The notes under the pieces are model-generated. The model saw only the letters and a program-made list of their open reading frames with translations, was not told where the DNA came from and did not search any database. 64,000 nt of DNA from Shewanella inventionis (GTDB lineage Bacteria > Pseudomonadota > Gammaproteobacteria > Enterobacterales > Shewanellaceae), in assembly GCF_014641855.1 (NCBI RefSeq), contig NZ_BMII01000002.1, positions 1 through 64,000 on the forward strand, read 5' to 3'. A program made the position numbers and the translations under genes. The number at the start of each line of letters is the position of its first letter. Position 1 is the stretch's first letter. Below are positions 27,023 through 34,917 of the stretch, one piece after another.

Positions 27023-27159
27023 TTAACTGCATTGCCGGAACGACGTTGAAAAATAGGATTAGTCTACTTGCACCCCATTAACCATTTTGTGCTGATTGAT
27101 ATTAACTGCATTGCCGGAACGACGTTGAAAAGTAGGGTTAATCAACTTGCATCCAATCG
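27023..27159. repeat. Direct duplication containing the 3' end of the dCMP deaminase gene
   Basis: Two copies of about 58 bp start at 27023 and 27102 (79-bp period). The first 30 bases are identical (TTAACTGCATTGCCGGAACG and on). The second copy covers the last codons and stop of the deaminase gene (ending MQVD); the first encodes the variant ending NGVQVD with its own TAA, differing mostly as a diverged homologue would. It is probably a recombination scar or a remnant of a related gene tail. Confidence 0.6.
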
Positions 27160-27572
27160 ACTTGAACACCGGCTTGCTCAAACATATCTTCGCTGACTTT
27201 AATTTTGTCGCCCCAACGTGACAGAAAATCGTCGTTGGGTTTTGGGCTATGTACTGCGCGTAATCCAGTTTGGATAATCTTGGCGGCGCAGTTAGGGCAG
27301 GGGAAGTGAGTTACCCAAATCTCACAACTACTAAGATCTCGCTTGGCATGTAATATGGCATTTTCTTCTGCATGGAGTGTTTTTAGCAGTTTCATTTCGC
27401 GGTTATCGGTTTCAGCGCTGTCAGATATTCCGTGAGGATAACCATTAAAGCCTAGCGAGACGATGCGATTGTTTTCGGTGATGACCGCGCCGACTCGGGT
27501 GGAGGGATCTTTACTCCAAGATGCTACGAGTTCGGCCATTTGTAAAAAACGTATCGCCCATTTTGTCATCAT
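27138..27572 (-). CDS. Deoxycytidylate (dCMP) deaminase family protein
   Basis: A 144-residue zinc-dependent cytidine/deoxycytidylate deaminase. The zinc site is formed by HAEENA (about residues 67-72, His ligand and catalytic Glu) and PCPNCA (Cys ligands). DPSTRVGAVI and GFNGYPHGISD match dCMP deaminases, which convert dCMP to dUMP for dTTP synthesis. It starts at ATG 27572 or the next codon 27569. It lies alone between a repeat-rich spacer and a LysR gene. A duplicate of its 3' end sits just downstream, indicating past recombination. Some homologues act in phage defence, but nothing here points to that. Confidence 0.85.
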   Translation of the reverse strand: MMTKWAIRFLQMAELVASWSKDPSTRVGAVITENNRIVSLGFNGYPHGISDSAETDNREMKLLKTLHAEENAILHAKRDLSSCEIWVTHFPCPNCAAKIIQTGLRAVHSPKPNDDFLSRWGDKIKVSEDMFEQAGVQVDWMQVD

Positions 27573-27678
27573 CTTTTTGCCGTTCCTATGCGTTATTTAT
27601 TACGTTAACGATCACGTTAACAGTTGCTTTAACTATTACTTTAACTAGGCGCTATTTTCTATGCAGAACAGTGATAAA

Positions 27679-28644
27679 TCAACCTTCAATTGATTCATCT
27701 GTTGGCCACTCGTGTTCGGCTAGAATATGGTTTTCAACGAGTTCAGCTCTCAGCCCATTAATTTTTTGTTTTAGCTCATCGCGGATCAAACGGATAGCGG
27801 GTGTGATCATCTGCCTGCTTGGTAATACTAACCATAATTCTGTCACTGGGATTTGGTAATCTGGCATCACTCTTTGTAGTCGTCCTGCTAGCATGTCTTG
27901 GGCGACATCAATAGCTGATTTTTTTGCAATGCCAACACCGTCAACACACCAGCGGCGCACCAGATCGCCATCGTTACATGCCCGATTACTGGTCATCTTA
28001 ATTTTATGCTCTTGGTCGCCATGAAGTAACAACCAGCTGTCATGGGTCACTTTATACAACTTATAAAGTAATGCATTGTGTTCCATGAGTTCGCTTGGAT
28101 TAGTTGGTGTGCCGTGTTTGGCGAGGTACTGAGGTGAAGCACATAAAAAATGTGGGATGTTACAGATTTTAAAACCATAAAAATTCGACTCGTCTGCCGC
28201 GCCTGCGATCATTGCTCGTAGCGCCACATCAACGCCATCACGATAAAAATCAACTTGGGTATCACTAATATGTAGACGTAAAGTCACATCGGGGTGGTGC
28301 GCTAACACATCATTGAGTAACTCTCGCATAAGATTGCGGCCCATCTCCGACGACATCGCCATGCGCACTTCGCCATTGATAGATTGACGTTCGTCGTTTA
28401 TCGCGAACTGGCCTTGCTGCAATAAATCCAGTGCTTGCTGACATAATGGAAGATAACGTTCGCCCTCAGCAGACAAACGTAATTGCCTCGTGGTGCGCAC
28501 AAATAACTGCACCCCGACTTCATTTTCTATACGCTTTAACGCAATACTTGCAGCAGAAGAGCTAATATCGAGTTGATTAGCGGCAGCTGTGATAGATTGA
28601 AGTTCTGCGATTTTAAGCAGTACCCGTAAATCAGCAATCTTCAT
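27679..28644 (-). CDS. LysR-family transcriptional regulator
   Basis: 321 residues with the LysR N-terminal winged helix (LRVLLKIAELQSITAAANQLDISSSAASIALKRIE) and a periplasmic-binding-protein-like effector domain from about residue 90. It is divergent from an exported cupin (DUF4437) gene across a 291-bp spacer, so that gene is the most likely target. The recognition helix SSSAASIALKRIE is close to those of CrgA/YafC-type subfamily members. Effector unknown. Confidence 0.9.
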   Translation of the reverse strand: MKIADLRVLLKIAELQSITAAANQLDISSSAASIALKRIENEVGVQLFVRTTRQLRLSAEGERYLPLCQQALDLLQQGQFAINDERQSINGEVRMAMSSEMGRNLMRELLNDVLAHHPDVTLRLHISDTQVDFYRDGVDVALRAMIAGAADESNFYGFKICNIPHFLCASPQYLAKHGTPTNPSELMEHNALLYKLYKVTHDSWLLLHGDQEHKIKMTSNRACNDGDLVRRWCVDGVGIAKKSAIDVAQDMLAGRLQRVMPDYQIPVTELWLVLPSRQMITPAIRLIRDELKQKINGLRAELVENHILAEHEWPTDESIEG

Positions 28645-28935
28645 GTATCTTCCTGTTGTATGTCTATTCTTCCAAAAGCAGCTTAATGAGCATCAGTTTT
28701 GCAACGTAATGTTAATACGAAACGCTATCTGATTATCCACGTTTTCGCGAAAGTATATTAAAGATTACCCCGTTTATCGAATAAATATAAAAGACTATCA
28801 TGACTACATTATTTCGATGCACATACCGATTTACCGCTAAGATACCAATATCGCTGAGGCGTTATAAATTGATTTTTGTTTATGCATCGATGAAAGCAAG
28901 ACCACTTTTTCTTTTAATATGATGGAATGTAACTC

Positions 28936-29739
28936 ATGAATAGATTAACAATGACCGCTATTGCAGGCCTTTTAGGTGCGATGACTTTACCCGTGATGGC
29001 AAATGACCATACTGTTATTTCTACCGACAATATTGATTGGGGAATGCTTAATCCTGCACGCGGTGACGCCAGCCCGAAAGCGGCAGATCTGTGGGGTGAC
29101 CGTACTAAAGACGTGGCGACCGGAATGCTGGTGAAGTTTAAGAAAGGCTTTTCATCTCCACCTCATATTCATAACATCACTTACCGCGGTATCGTGATTG
29201 AAGGCTTAATGCATAACGATGACCCAGGTGCCGATACTATGTGGCTACCAAGCGGATCGTTTTGGACTCAACCTGCCGGTGAGAACCATATCACCGCCGC
29301 CAATGGCGACGATAATCTTATTTACCTCGAAATCGACAGCGGCCCATATTTGGTTAAACCAGTAGATCAAGCATTTGATAATGGTGAACGTCCGATTAAC
29401 GTGTCTGAAAACAACTTGTTTTGGTTAAATGTAGATGACGCAACCTGGCTTAAAGCGGGCAATGCCCAAATCAGTTACCTATGGGGCAAACCAGACGCCG
29501 CCAATGGCAGTTTTGTTAAACTCCCTGCTGGTTTTAAAGGCACGATTGAAAGCGACAGTGCACTTAAAGCTGTAGTGGTAAAAGGCAGCGCAACCTATCA
29601 ATGGGATAATCAAAAAACGTTAACAGCATTAACGCCAAGCAGCTTTTTTAGCTCAGATACACAGGGTAAACATGTGATTGATGCTAAAACGGAAGTGGTG
29701 CTGTATGTCAATTCGACAGGATCGTTTAACGTAAAATAG
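28936..29739 (+). CDS. Exported DUF4437 cupin protein
   Basis: 267 residues with a signal peptide cleaved after VMA (about residue 22). Two cupin-like halves: the first has GMLVKFKKGFSSPPHIHNITYRGIVIEG and WLPSGSFWTQPAGENHITA with His ligands for a metal; the second lacks the His pattern. It matches the DUF4437 family, secreted bicupins of unknown substrate. It is divergent from a LysR regulator, which suggests induction by a small molecule. The downstream 550 bp are noncoding repeat sequence. No terminator with a T-run was found after it. Confidence 0.78.
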   Translation: MNRLTMTAIAGLLGAMTLPVMANDHTVISTDNIDWGMLNPARGDASPKAADLWGDRTKDVATGMLVKFKKGFSSPPHIHNITYRGIVIEGLMHNDDPGADTMWLPSGSFWTQPAGENHITAANGDDNLIYLEIDSGPYLVKPVDQAFDNGERPINVSENNLFWLNVDDATWLKAGNAQISYLWGKPDAANGSFVKLPAGFKGTIESDSALKAVVVKGSATYQWDNQKTLTALTPSSFFSSDTQGKHVIDAKTEVVLYVNSTGSFNVK

Positions 29740-29773
29740 CTTTTTGTTAGTAATGGCCTAATCAGAGTAAAAC

Positions 29774-30057
29774 CGTGCCACCCATTGTTAATTTTTGACC
29801 GAGCTTTGTAGTTTCTGCAGATTAAGATAATGCCGATAAGGTGAATCATGATTGATTTACGAGGCGACCGTCCGCCCCATGGACGGGGCGGCTGAGCTAC
29901 AAGGACTTTATATTTCAAAAGAAGTGCTGCGTGTCGTTGAGTGAATGTCATGGTTCGCCACTAAAGTGAACTTAGACGGTTCTACTTTTATTTTGACGAA
30001 GCATAAACACCTGGATCCCCGATAAAAGCACTCGAGGATGACGGCGTAGAGCTGGAT
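29774..30057 (+). repeat. Long direct repeat, left copy
   Basis: This 284-bp noncoding segment is almost identical to 32472-32753, the two copies flanking a toxin-antitoxin island. It includes a G+C-rich hairpin (CCGCCCC/GGGGCGG near 29871-29890), a 15-codon frame at 29848-29895 behind an AAGGTG sequence, and at its right end the dispersed unit CTGGATCCCCGATAAAAGCA. About 250 bp of further spacer without a gene follow it. Confidence 0.8.
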
Positions 30058-30306
30058 TCATTCCGAAGAATATAACCGTACCACCCATTGTTAATTTCCA
30101 TTTGCTAGTAGTTAACGTTTAATAACAGCATGTTATTTAAACGGTGATCTCCCTGCAGAGGACTTTCACCTCATTCGTTGATGCCCATGATGGGCGTACA
30201 CAATTCAATCCAGCCTACCGCTAGCGTGTCGACTGATTAAGGTGTTAACTGTACAAAGCGAAAAATTCCAGCTTGCAAAAGTTCACATTGGTGTTAACAT
30301 TTGTGT

Positions 30307-30651
30307 ATGAGAAATATAGACTTTTATACTACCGAAGACGGTAAATGTCCGATAGCCGAATTTTTAGATTCACTTTCGGGTAAGCAAGCGCAGAAAGTAG
30401 CTTGGGTACTTCAGTTAATTGAAGAATTGGACAATATTCCAACAACATACCTTAAAAAACTGGTTAATACTGACAATATCTGGGAAGTGAGAGTACAAGT
30501 TGGTGGGAATATATTTCGTTTATTAGGCTTTTTTGATGGTGATAACTTAGTTGTTCTTAATCATGGTTTTCAAAAGAAAACACAAAAAACGCCACCAAAA
30601 GAAATCAAAATTGCAGAAAGCCGTCGTAAAGACTATTTAGCGAGGAAATAA
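30307..30651 (+). CDS. higB: HigB/RelE-type toxin (Gp49 family)
   Basis: 114 residues of the phage Gp49/HigB-like family: FYTTEDGKCPIAEFLDSL, a WEVRVQVGGNIFRLLGFFDGDNLVVLNHGFQKKTQKTP core and a basic C-terminus. Members cleave mRNA on the ribosome. The Lys/Arg/His residues in VVLNHGFQKKTQKTP are the usual functional positions. The antitoxin gene follows by 1 base, giving the toxin-first order typical of HigBA. ATG at 30307 is preferred to a TTG two codons earlier. The pair sits inside a direct-repeat-flanked island. Confidence 0.85.
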   Translation: MRNIDFYTTEDGKCPIAEFLDSLSGKQAQKVAWVLQLIEELDNIPTTYLKKLVNTDNIWEVRVQVGGNIFRLLGFFDGDNLVVLNHGFQKKTQKTPPKEIKIAESRRKDYLARK

Positions 30652-30652
30652 T

Positions 30653-30928
30653 ATGAGTGACTTAAAAAAATATTTAGCTAACCGTAAAGCAAGTGACATC
30701 GATTTTTCTGACGGATATGAAGAAGGTTATCAATCATTTAAATTTGGTGCCTTGTTGAAAGAAGCGCGTAAAGATGCAGGATTAACTCAGGTCGATCTAG
30801 CAACAAAGCTCCAGACACAAAAAAGTGCTATATCACGAATAGAAAACCATTCAGATGATGTTAAATTATCAACCCTTGAACGCTTTGCCTCTGCATTAGG
30901 TAAAAAATTAGAAATTCGCTTGGTGTAA
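30653..30928 (+). CDS. higA: HigA-type XRE antitoxin
   Basis: 91 residues with a C-terminal XRE helix-turn-helix (LLKEARKDAGLTQVDLATKLQTQKSAISRIENH, about residues 34-66). The N-terminal part binds the toxin in this family. It follows the toxin by one base and is expected to neutralise it and repress the shared promoter. The sequence just upstream of higB, around 30285-30300, has GTTCAC and GTGTTAAC halves that could be its operator. Confidence 0.85.
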   Translation: MSDLKKYLANRKASDIDFSDGYEEGYQSFKFGALLKEARKDAGLTQVDLATKLQTQKSAISRIENHSDDVKLSTLERFASALGKKLEIRLV

Positions 30929-30943
30929 GGAATACAGTTAACT

Positions 30944-31068
30944 AATAAGGATAGGCCGTGTGAAGCCGCGTCCTTATTCCAAGTGTACTTTTGTAACGCG
31001 AATAGCCCGAACACGTGAGAATGACTCTTTATTATGTAAATAACAGCGCTAGAAAATGCTCGGTTTGA
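30944..31068 (+). repeat. 125-bp repeat after higA, copy 1
   Basis: Nearly identical (about 4 differences) to 32181-32305. It begins with a hairpin formed by ATAAGGA (30946-30952) and TCCTTAT (30971-30977). Its right part contains the attC-like structure listed separately. Each copy follows a toxin-antitoxin pair. Confidence 0.8.
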
Positions 31069-31075
31069 GGCGTTA
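30994..31075 (+). other. attC-like recombination site 1
   Basis: Outer arms TAACGC (30994-30999) and GCGTTA (31070-31075) are complementary, and inner arms CCCGAAC (31006-31012) and GCTCGGT (31058-31064) pair with one wobble. The spacers between outer and inner arms are unpaired. This is the R''-L''...L'-R' plan of integron attC sites, and the next gene starts right after the GTTAAG end. Function unproven. Confidence 0.4.
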
Positions 31076-31092
31076 AGGTGATTGGAGAGTTA

Positions 31093-31508
31093 ATGCAAAA
31101 TTTAAAGTGTGAACTAATAAAGCTTGAGCAACTCTTATTAAGATCAGATGTAAGGGCCTCGCGAGAAGAACTAGAACGATTATTAGCTGACGATTTTATG
31201 GAAATTCCAAGCACAGGCATTCCATTTTATAAAACTGATGCTTTAAACCGAATACCAGATGAAGTTAATCCAGAGTTTACTCAACAAAACTATGAACTGA
31301 GAGTACTATCAGAAAATGTAATGCAGCCGTGATGACTTCAAAGGCATTTGGGTGCGCAATTCGGGCGCATTGGCAAATGGTTTTTCATCAAGGCACTCCC
31401 TGTGAGCCATTTACAATATCAACTCAACAAGCAATTCTAGCTGACGCCTTCGGAGCAGCTGAATTGGGCGTTTTAGTTTGTATGGATACAATCCCGCCCC
31501 AGTTATGA
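31093..31508 (+). pseudogene. Frameshifted DUF4440 (SnoaL/NTF2-like) gene
   Basis: The first part is a good DUF4440 N-terminus (KLEQLLLRSDVRASREELERLLADDFMEIPSTG), starting at ATG 31093 behind GGAG, but it stops at 31332. The expected C-terminal motifs follow in two other frames: IWVRNSG near 31346, then HWQMVFHQGTPC near 31368. Two single-base shifts are needed to join the three pieces. Intact homologues are small NTF2-fold proteins of unknown role, often on integron cassettes. The open frame after TPC to a TGA at 31508 probably has no meaning. Confidence 0.7.
31425..31476 (+). other. attC-like recombination site 2
   Basis: CAATTCTAGCTG (31432-31443) pairs with CAGCTGAATTG (31456-31466) with one extra base, flanked by CAACAAG on the left and GGGCGTT on the right. 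This matches the imperfect-palindrome layout of integron attC sites with a loop that contains GACGCCTTCGG. It lies directly after the DUF4440 pseudogene, where a cassette attC is expected. Confidence 0.45.
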
Positions 31509-31528
31509 TCTTTAGGGTGAAAGTCGTG

Positions 31529-31828
31529 TTATTTCAGATGATTCTGGGGTAGCTGTGATTGACCTAAGACAGCAACGACTAAGATAAAGTCATGTTCTTT
31601 GGTGAAATAAGCAGTGTGTTTTCCAATCGGGAAGTAAAAGCCATTTGGGTATATGTCGTCACAGCTTCTTCCAAAACCGGGGTTATCAGCTAGCATTTGA
31701 AACCCTGATAGCAGAGAGTCTTTGTAGTTGTGCCACTGCAATTCAGAAAAGTTTTCAACAGTGTAGTTTTTTACTTTGCGCAAGTGATATTGCGCTAAGT
31801 TACTTAGCTTGTATTTGTTCTTTTGCAT
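31529..31828 (-). CDS. ParE/RelE-family toxin
   Basis: A 99-residue toxin of the ParE/RelE superfamily: YKLSNLAQYHLRKVKNYTVENF, the FGRSCDDIYPNGFYFPIGKHTAYF core and a hydrophobic C-terminal strand FILVVAVLGQSQLP. The target (gyrase or mRNA) cannot be decided by sequence. It lies 7 bases downstream of a Phd/YefM-type antitoxin gene. The pair reads opposite to the surrounding attC-like sites, as toxin-antitoxin cassettes with their own promoter commonly do. Confidence 0.82.
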   Translation of the reverse strand: MQKNKYKLSNLAQYHLRKVKNYTVENFSELQWHNYKDSLLSGFQMLADNPGFGRSCDDIYPNGFYFPIGKHTAYFTKEHDFILVVAVLGQSQLPQNHLK

Positions 31829-31835
31829 AAGTTAG

Positions 31836-32078
31836 TTATAGCGAATTCAGAAAGCTTTCGCCATCAACAGCGTTTTTATTGTCCAAGTCTTCTTTCGCAG
31901 ACTTAAAGCAGTGTTTGAGGTACTCAACTTTCATAGCTTCTAGCTCTTCAAAGTCACGCATGGACATGACAACGACAGTATCTTTACTGTTTTTGCTAAT
32001 TTTTACTGGCTCACGTTGTGCGCTTAAAAGTAGTTCGCCGAAATTTCGTTTGGCATCATTCGCTGTTAATGTATGCAT
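31836..32078 (-). CDS. Phd/YefM-family antitoxin
   Basis: An 80-residue Phd/YefM-type antitoxin. The N-terminal DNA-binding part MHTLTANDAKRNFGELLLSAQREPVKISKNSKDTVVVMS is characteristic, and the C-terminal acidic helix (KEDLDNKNAVDGESFLNSL) is expected to wrap the toxin. First gene of the pair. A perfect palindrome CTCAATTGAG lies about 10 bases upstream of its start, probably the autoregulatory operator. Confidence 0.85.
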   Translation of the reverse strand: MHTLTANDAKRNFGELLLSAQREPVKISKNSKDTVVVMSMRDFEELEAMKVEYLKHCFKSAKEDLDNKNAVDGESFLNSL

Positions 32079-32086
32079 GGTCAGTT

Positions 32087-32122
32087 CTCAATTGAGGGTA
32101 CAGTTAGATTATAATAGATCGC
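32087..32122 (-). promoter_or_regulatory. Putative promoter/operator of the Phd-ParE pair
   Basis: A CTCAATTGAG palindrome (32087-32096) and an ATTATAAT element (32107-32114) fit an operator next to a -10 box reading leftward. The assignment rests on position and the palindrome only. Confidence 0.4.
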
Positions 32123-32180
32123 ATGAAATGTTCAATTTAATTAAATCGTGTGATTTGTGCGGTATGCAAACTAACTAACA

Positions 32181-32305
32181 AATAAGGATGGGCCGTGTGA
32201 AGCCGCGTCCTTATCCTAAGTGTACTTTTGTAACGCGAATAGCCCGAACACGTGAGAATGACTCTTTATTATGTAAATAACAGCGCTAGAAAATGCGCGG
32301 TTTGA
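32181..32305 (+). repeat. 125-bp repeat, copy 2
   Basis: Second copy of 30944-31068, following the Phd-ParE pair. Its left half and hairpin are intact (ATAAGGA/TCCTTAT). Confidence 0.8.
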
Positions 32306-32313
32306 TGTGCTAA
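32231..32313 (+). other. attC-like recombination site 3, degenerate
   Basis: Same arms as site 1 on the left (TAACGC 32231-32236, CCCGAAC), but the right outer arm reads GTGCTAA (32307-32313) in place of GCGTTAA, so pairing at the recombination box is weakened. It may be an inactivated site or the last boundary of the array. Confidence 0.3.
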
Positions 32314-32471
32314 TTTTCTGTAGCCAGTAAGCCCTATTAGCCTCTTTGCTAATTTTTTAACAGTATATTTCAGTATCTTAAATTAACTTTTTCATCGTAT
32401 TGATTAAGCCATTATCCTTATTATTTTTCAGCGTTAGGTAATGAGCCGTAAGTTTGTCGGTTGAATTTAAT

Positions 32472-32753
32472 CGTGTCATCCATTGTTAATTTTTGACCGA
32501 GCTTTGTAGTTTCTGCAGATTAAGATTATGCCGATAAGGTGAATCATGATTGATTTACGAGGCGACCGTCCGCCCCATGGACGGGGCGGCTGAGCTACAA
32601 GGACTTTTTATTTCAAAAGAAGTGCTGCGTGTCGTTGAGTGAATGTCATGGTTCGCCAATAAAGTGAACTTAGACGGTTCTACTTTTTTTGACGAAGCAT
32701 AAACACCTGGATCCCCGATAAAAGCACTCGAGGATGACGGCGTAGAGCTGGAT
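32472..32753 (+). repeat. Long direct repeat, right copy
   Basis: Near-identical to 29774-30057. At its right end the dispersed unit CTGGATCCCCGATAAAAGCA is tandemly repeated (units starting about 32707 and 32749), whereas the left copy has it once. Recombination between the two long repeats would delete the whole toxin-antitoxin island. Confidence 0.82.
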
Positions 32754-32913
32754 CCCCGATAAAAGCACTCGAGGATGACTGCTTAGAGCAGGATTCCTTC
32801 CGGTAACGTCCTTGAGCCGGGATCTTAGCATTGCCGTAAAGGCAGAGTCTTAGCATTGCCGGAATATGACGAAATCAGGTAATGACTGTTGGGGTTAACC
32901 CAAGCCTGCCTAT
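32754..32913. other. Repeat-rich spacer
   Basis: No gene. It holds the end of the tandem dispersed unit and two copies of TTAGCATTGCCG (about 32825 and 32850), part of the short repeat family also seen at 27030 and 27109. Confidence 0.45.
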
Positions 32914-34848
32914 TTACTCTTCATGACTTAAAATAAAATTACTAATGGCTTTTGATATCATGTCTTTTTTCATTGTGGTGCGTGTTACTGGTTGGTCAAA
33001 CCAAAAGCTCATGGGTTGGTCGAAACCGATACCGTGCATGTAGTTGTAAAGTGCTTTGCGCAGGCCTTCGCCGAGCATGTCGTGATCTGTGCCGGTTGGG
33101 TCGGTAAAGTCGACATCGTTTTCAGCAAAAAATACTTCTGGGCGTGGATCTAGGGTGATGCCAAACTCTTCCGGGTTCATGCCGATTGGGCTATGGGCGG
33201 TGGCAACAAAACGGTGCCAGTAGGCCGACTGAAAACAGCCTTGTTGCATCAACTGACGCACCATTTCTAATGCATCAACGGTTTCTTGCTCGGTTTGCGT
33301 TGGGAAGCCATACATTAAATATGCGTGTACCAAAATGCCCGCGTCGCTAAATGCTTTGGTAACCTGGGCGACGCGCTCAACACTGACGCCTTTTTTCATC
33401 AGCTTTAATAATCTGTCTGACGCGACTTCAAGGCCGCCGCTGACGGCGATACAACCAGAGTCTGCCAATAGCTGACAGCGTGCTGGGCTAAAGGTGCGCT
33501 CAAAGCGAATATTGCCCCACCAACTGATCACTACGTTGCGTTCAATTAATCGTTTTGCAAAAGCAAATAAGGTTTTGGGTGGCAAGGCTTCATCAACAAA
33601 ATGAAAACCAGTTTGTCCGGTTTCAGCAATCAAGGCCTCGATGCGGTCGACCAAAACATCTGCGCCTGCGGTATCGTAGCGGTCGATATAATCTAGGCTG
33701 ACATCGCAAAAGCTGCATTTACGCCAATAGCAACCATGGGCGATGGTTAATTTGTTCCAGCGACCGTCACTCCATATGCGGTGCATTGGATTGAGCATTT
33801 CGCATAACGACAAATACTCAGTTAATGGCAGACCATCGTAAATTGGTGCGCCGACTTCAGATTGTGGAATGTCGTGCAGCTCAGTATTTTGATTAAGATG
33901 AACATAAGGCTCGCCGTTTTCATCTTCTGCCAGAAAGTAAGTACGTACTAGCTCATCGACTTCGCGCTTGCCTTCAAAGTACTCAAGTAACGTCATTAGT
34001 GGACGTTCGCCGTCGTCGAGACAAATAAAGTCGACAAATTCGAATATGCGTGGGTCTTTTAATGCCCGCAGCTCAGTATTAACAAAGCCGCCACCCATTA
34101 CCACAGGCAGCTCAGGATTAATGGCTTTACAGGTTTGCGCAATGCGTAATGCGCCAAGCATATTACCAGGGAAAGGCACGGTTAAGGCGACCACACTTGG
34201 CTGGGTTTCTTCTAAATATTGCTCAACGAGCTGCTCTAAAATATCCGAACTAAAGCTTGGTTCACCCGTTAAGGTGTTGTAAAGGTCGTCAAATGTTGGG
34301 TTAGCTGCGGCGAGGCGCTCACCATAACGGCTGACCTCAAAGTAAGGGTCAACACCTTGGGTGATCACGTTCGACAGATCGTTAATAAATAACGTTGCCA
34401 AGTATTTAGCTTTATCTTGCACGCCAAGGTTACCAAAAGCGGCTTGCAGTACGTCGCCCGACACGGCTTCCATTTGTGCTATGGCGTCAAAGGCTGGGCC
34501 TTCGGGTAAAAAGCGACGGGTGTTAATGCGCATGGCTAGGCTTGGGTCTTTGCCTTGCAAAAAGCGAATAGCAGGCTCAACGGTGAGGTGGTAACGATCA
34601 AATTCGGCTAAAAAATTAAAAATAACATCTGGCAATTCATCGTCTTCAAATTGCTCAAAGTTTTCTTCTACATGCTGACGGATCACCTCCAGCGCAGGCG
34701 CTGTCATCATTTCAAGAAACAACTCAATGGCAGGATCTCGTTGTACCGCCTCATAGCCGCGTGAGCGTAAAAAACCCGTTAAATACGCCGTTGCCGGATA
34801 GGGCGTATTCAATTGGGTCATTGGAGGGGTCATCAGAAGAACGGTCAT
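32914..34848 (-). CDS. B12-binding-type radical SAM protein
   Basis: 644 residues. An N-terminal region with alpha/beta character and a predicted cobalamin-binding-like domain (PSVVALTVPFPGNMLGALRIAQTCK, PVVMGGGFVNTELRAL) precedes the radical SAM core. The iron-sulfur cysteines are in HGCYWRKCSFC at residues 373, 378 and 381, spacing CX4CX2C, not the canonical CX3CX2C. SAM-contact elements follow (FHFVDEALPP, SGGLEVASDRLL, YLMYGFPTQTEQE). Such proteins carry out methylations or rearrangements; the substrate is unknown. Monocistronic, between the toxin-antitoxin island and hipAB. Confidence 0.82.
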   Translation of the reverse strand: MTVLLMTPPMTQLNTPYPATAYLTGFLRSRGYEAVQRDPAIELFLEMMTAPALEVIRQHVEENFEQFEDDELPDVIFNFLAEFDRYHLTVEPAIRFLQGKDPSLAMRINTRRFLPEGPAFDAIAQMEAVSGDVLQAAFGNLGVQDKAKYLATLFINDLSNVITQGVDPYFEVSRYGERLAAANPTFDDLYNTLTGEPSFSSDILEQLVEQYLEETQPSVVALTVPFPGNMLGALRIAQTCKAINPELPVVMGGGFVNTELRALKDPRIFEFVDFICLDDGERPLMTLLEYFEGKREVDELVRTYFLAEDENGEPYVHLNQNTELHDIPQSEVGAPIYDGLPLTEYLSLCEMLNPMHRIWSDGRWNKLTIAHGCYWRKCSFCDVSLDYIDRYDTAGADVLVDRIEALIAETGQTGFHFVDEALPPKTLFAFAKRLIERNVVISWWGNIRFERTFSPARCQLLADSGCIAVSGGLEVASDRLLKLMKKGVSVERVAQVTKAFSDAGILVHAYLMYGFPTQTEQETVDALEMVRQLMQQGCFQSAYWHRFVATAHSPIGMNPEEFGITLDPRPEVFFAENDVDFTDPTGTDHDMLGEGLRKALYNYMHGIGFDQPMSFWFDQPVTRTTMKKDMISKAISNFILSHEE

Positions 34849-34917
34849 AGCCTGCCTTTATCGTAAAGCCTACAGAAATAAGGCTGCATTCTAGCAGCAA
34901 ATATGGCTCAAATCCTG

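Noticed and set aside
32704..32785. CRISPR-like short tandem repeats
   Set aside because: Only two units with almost no spacer and no cas genes; a dispersed repeat duplicated in tandem.
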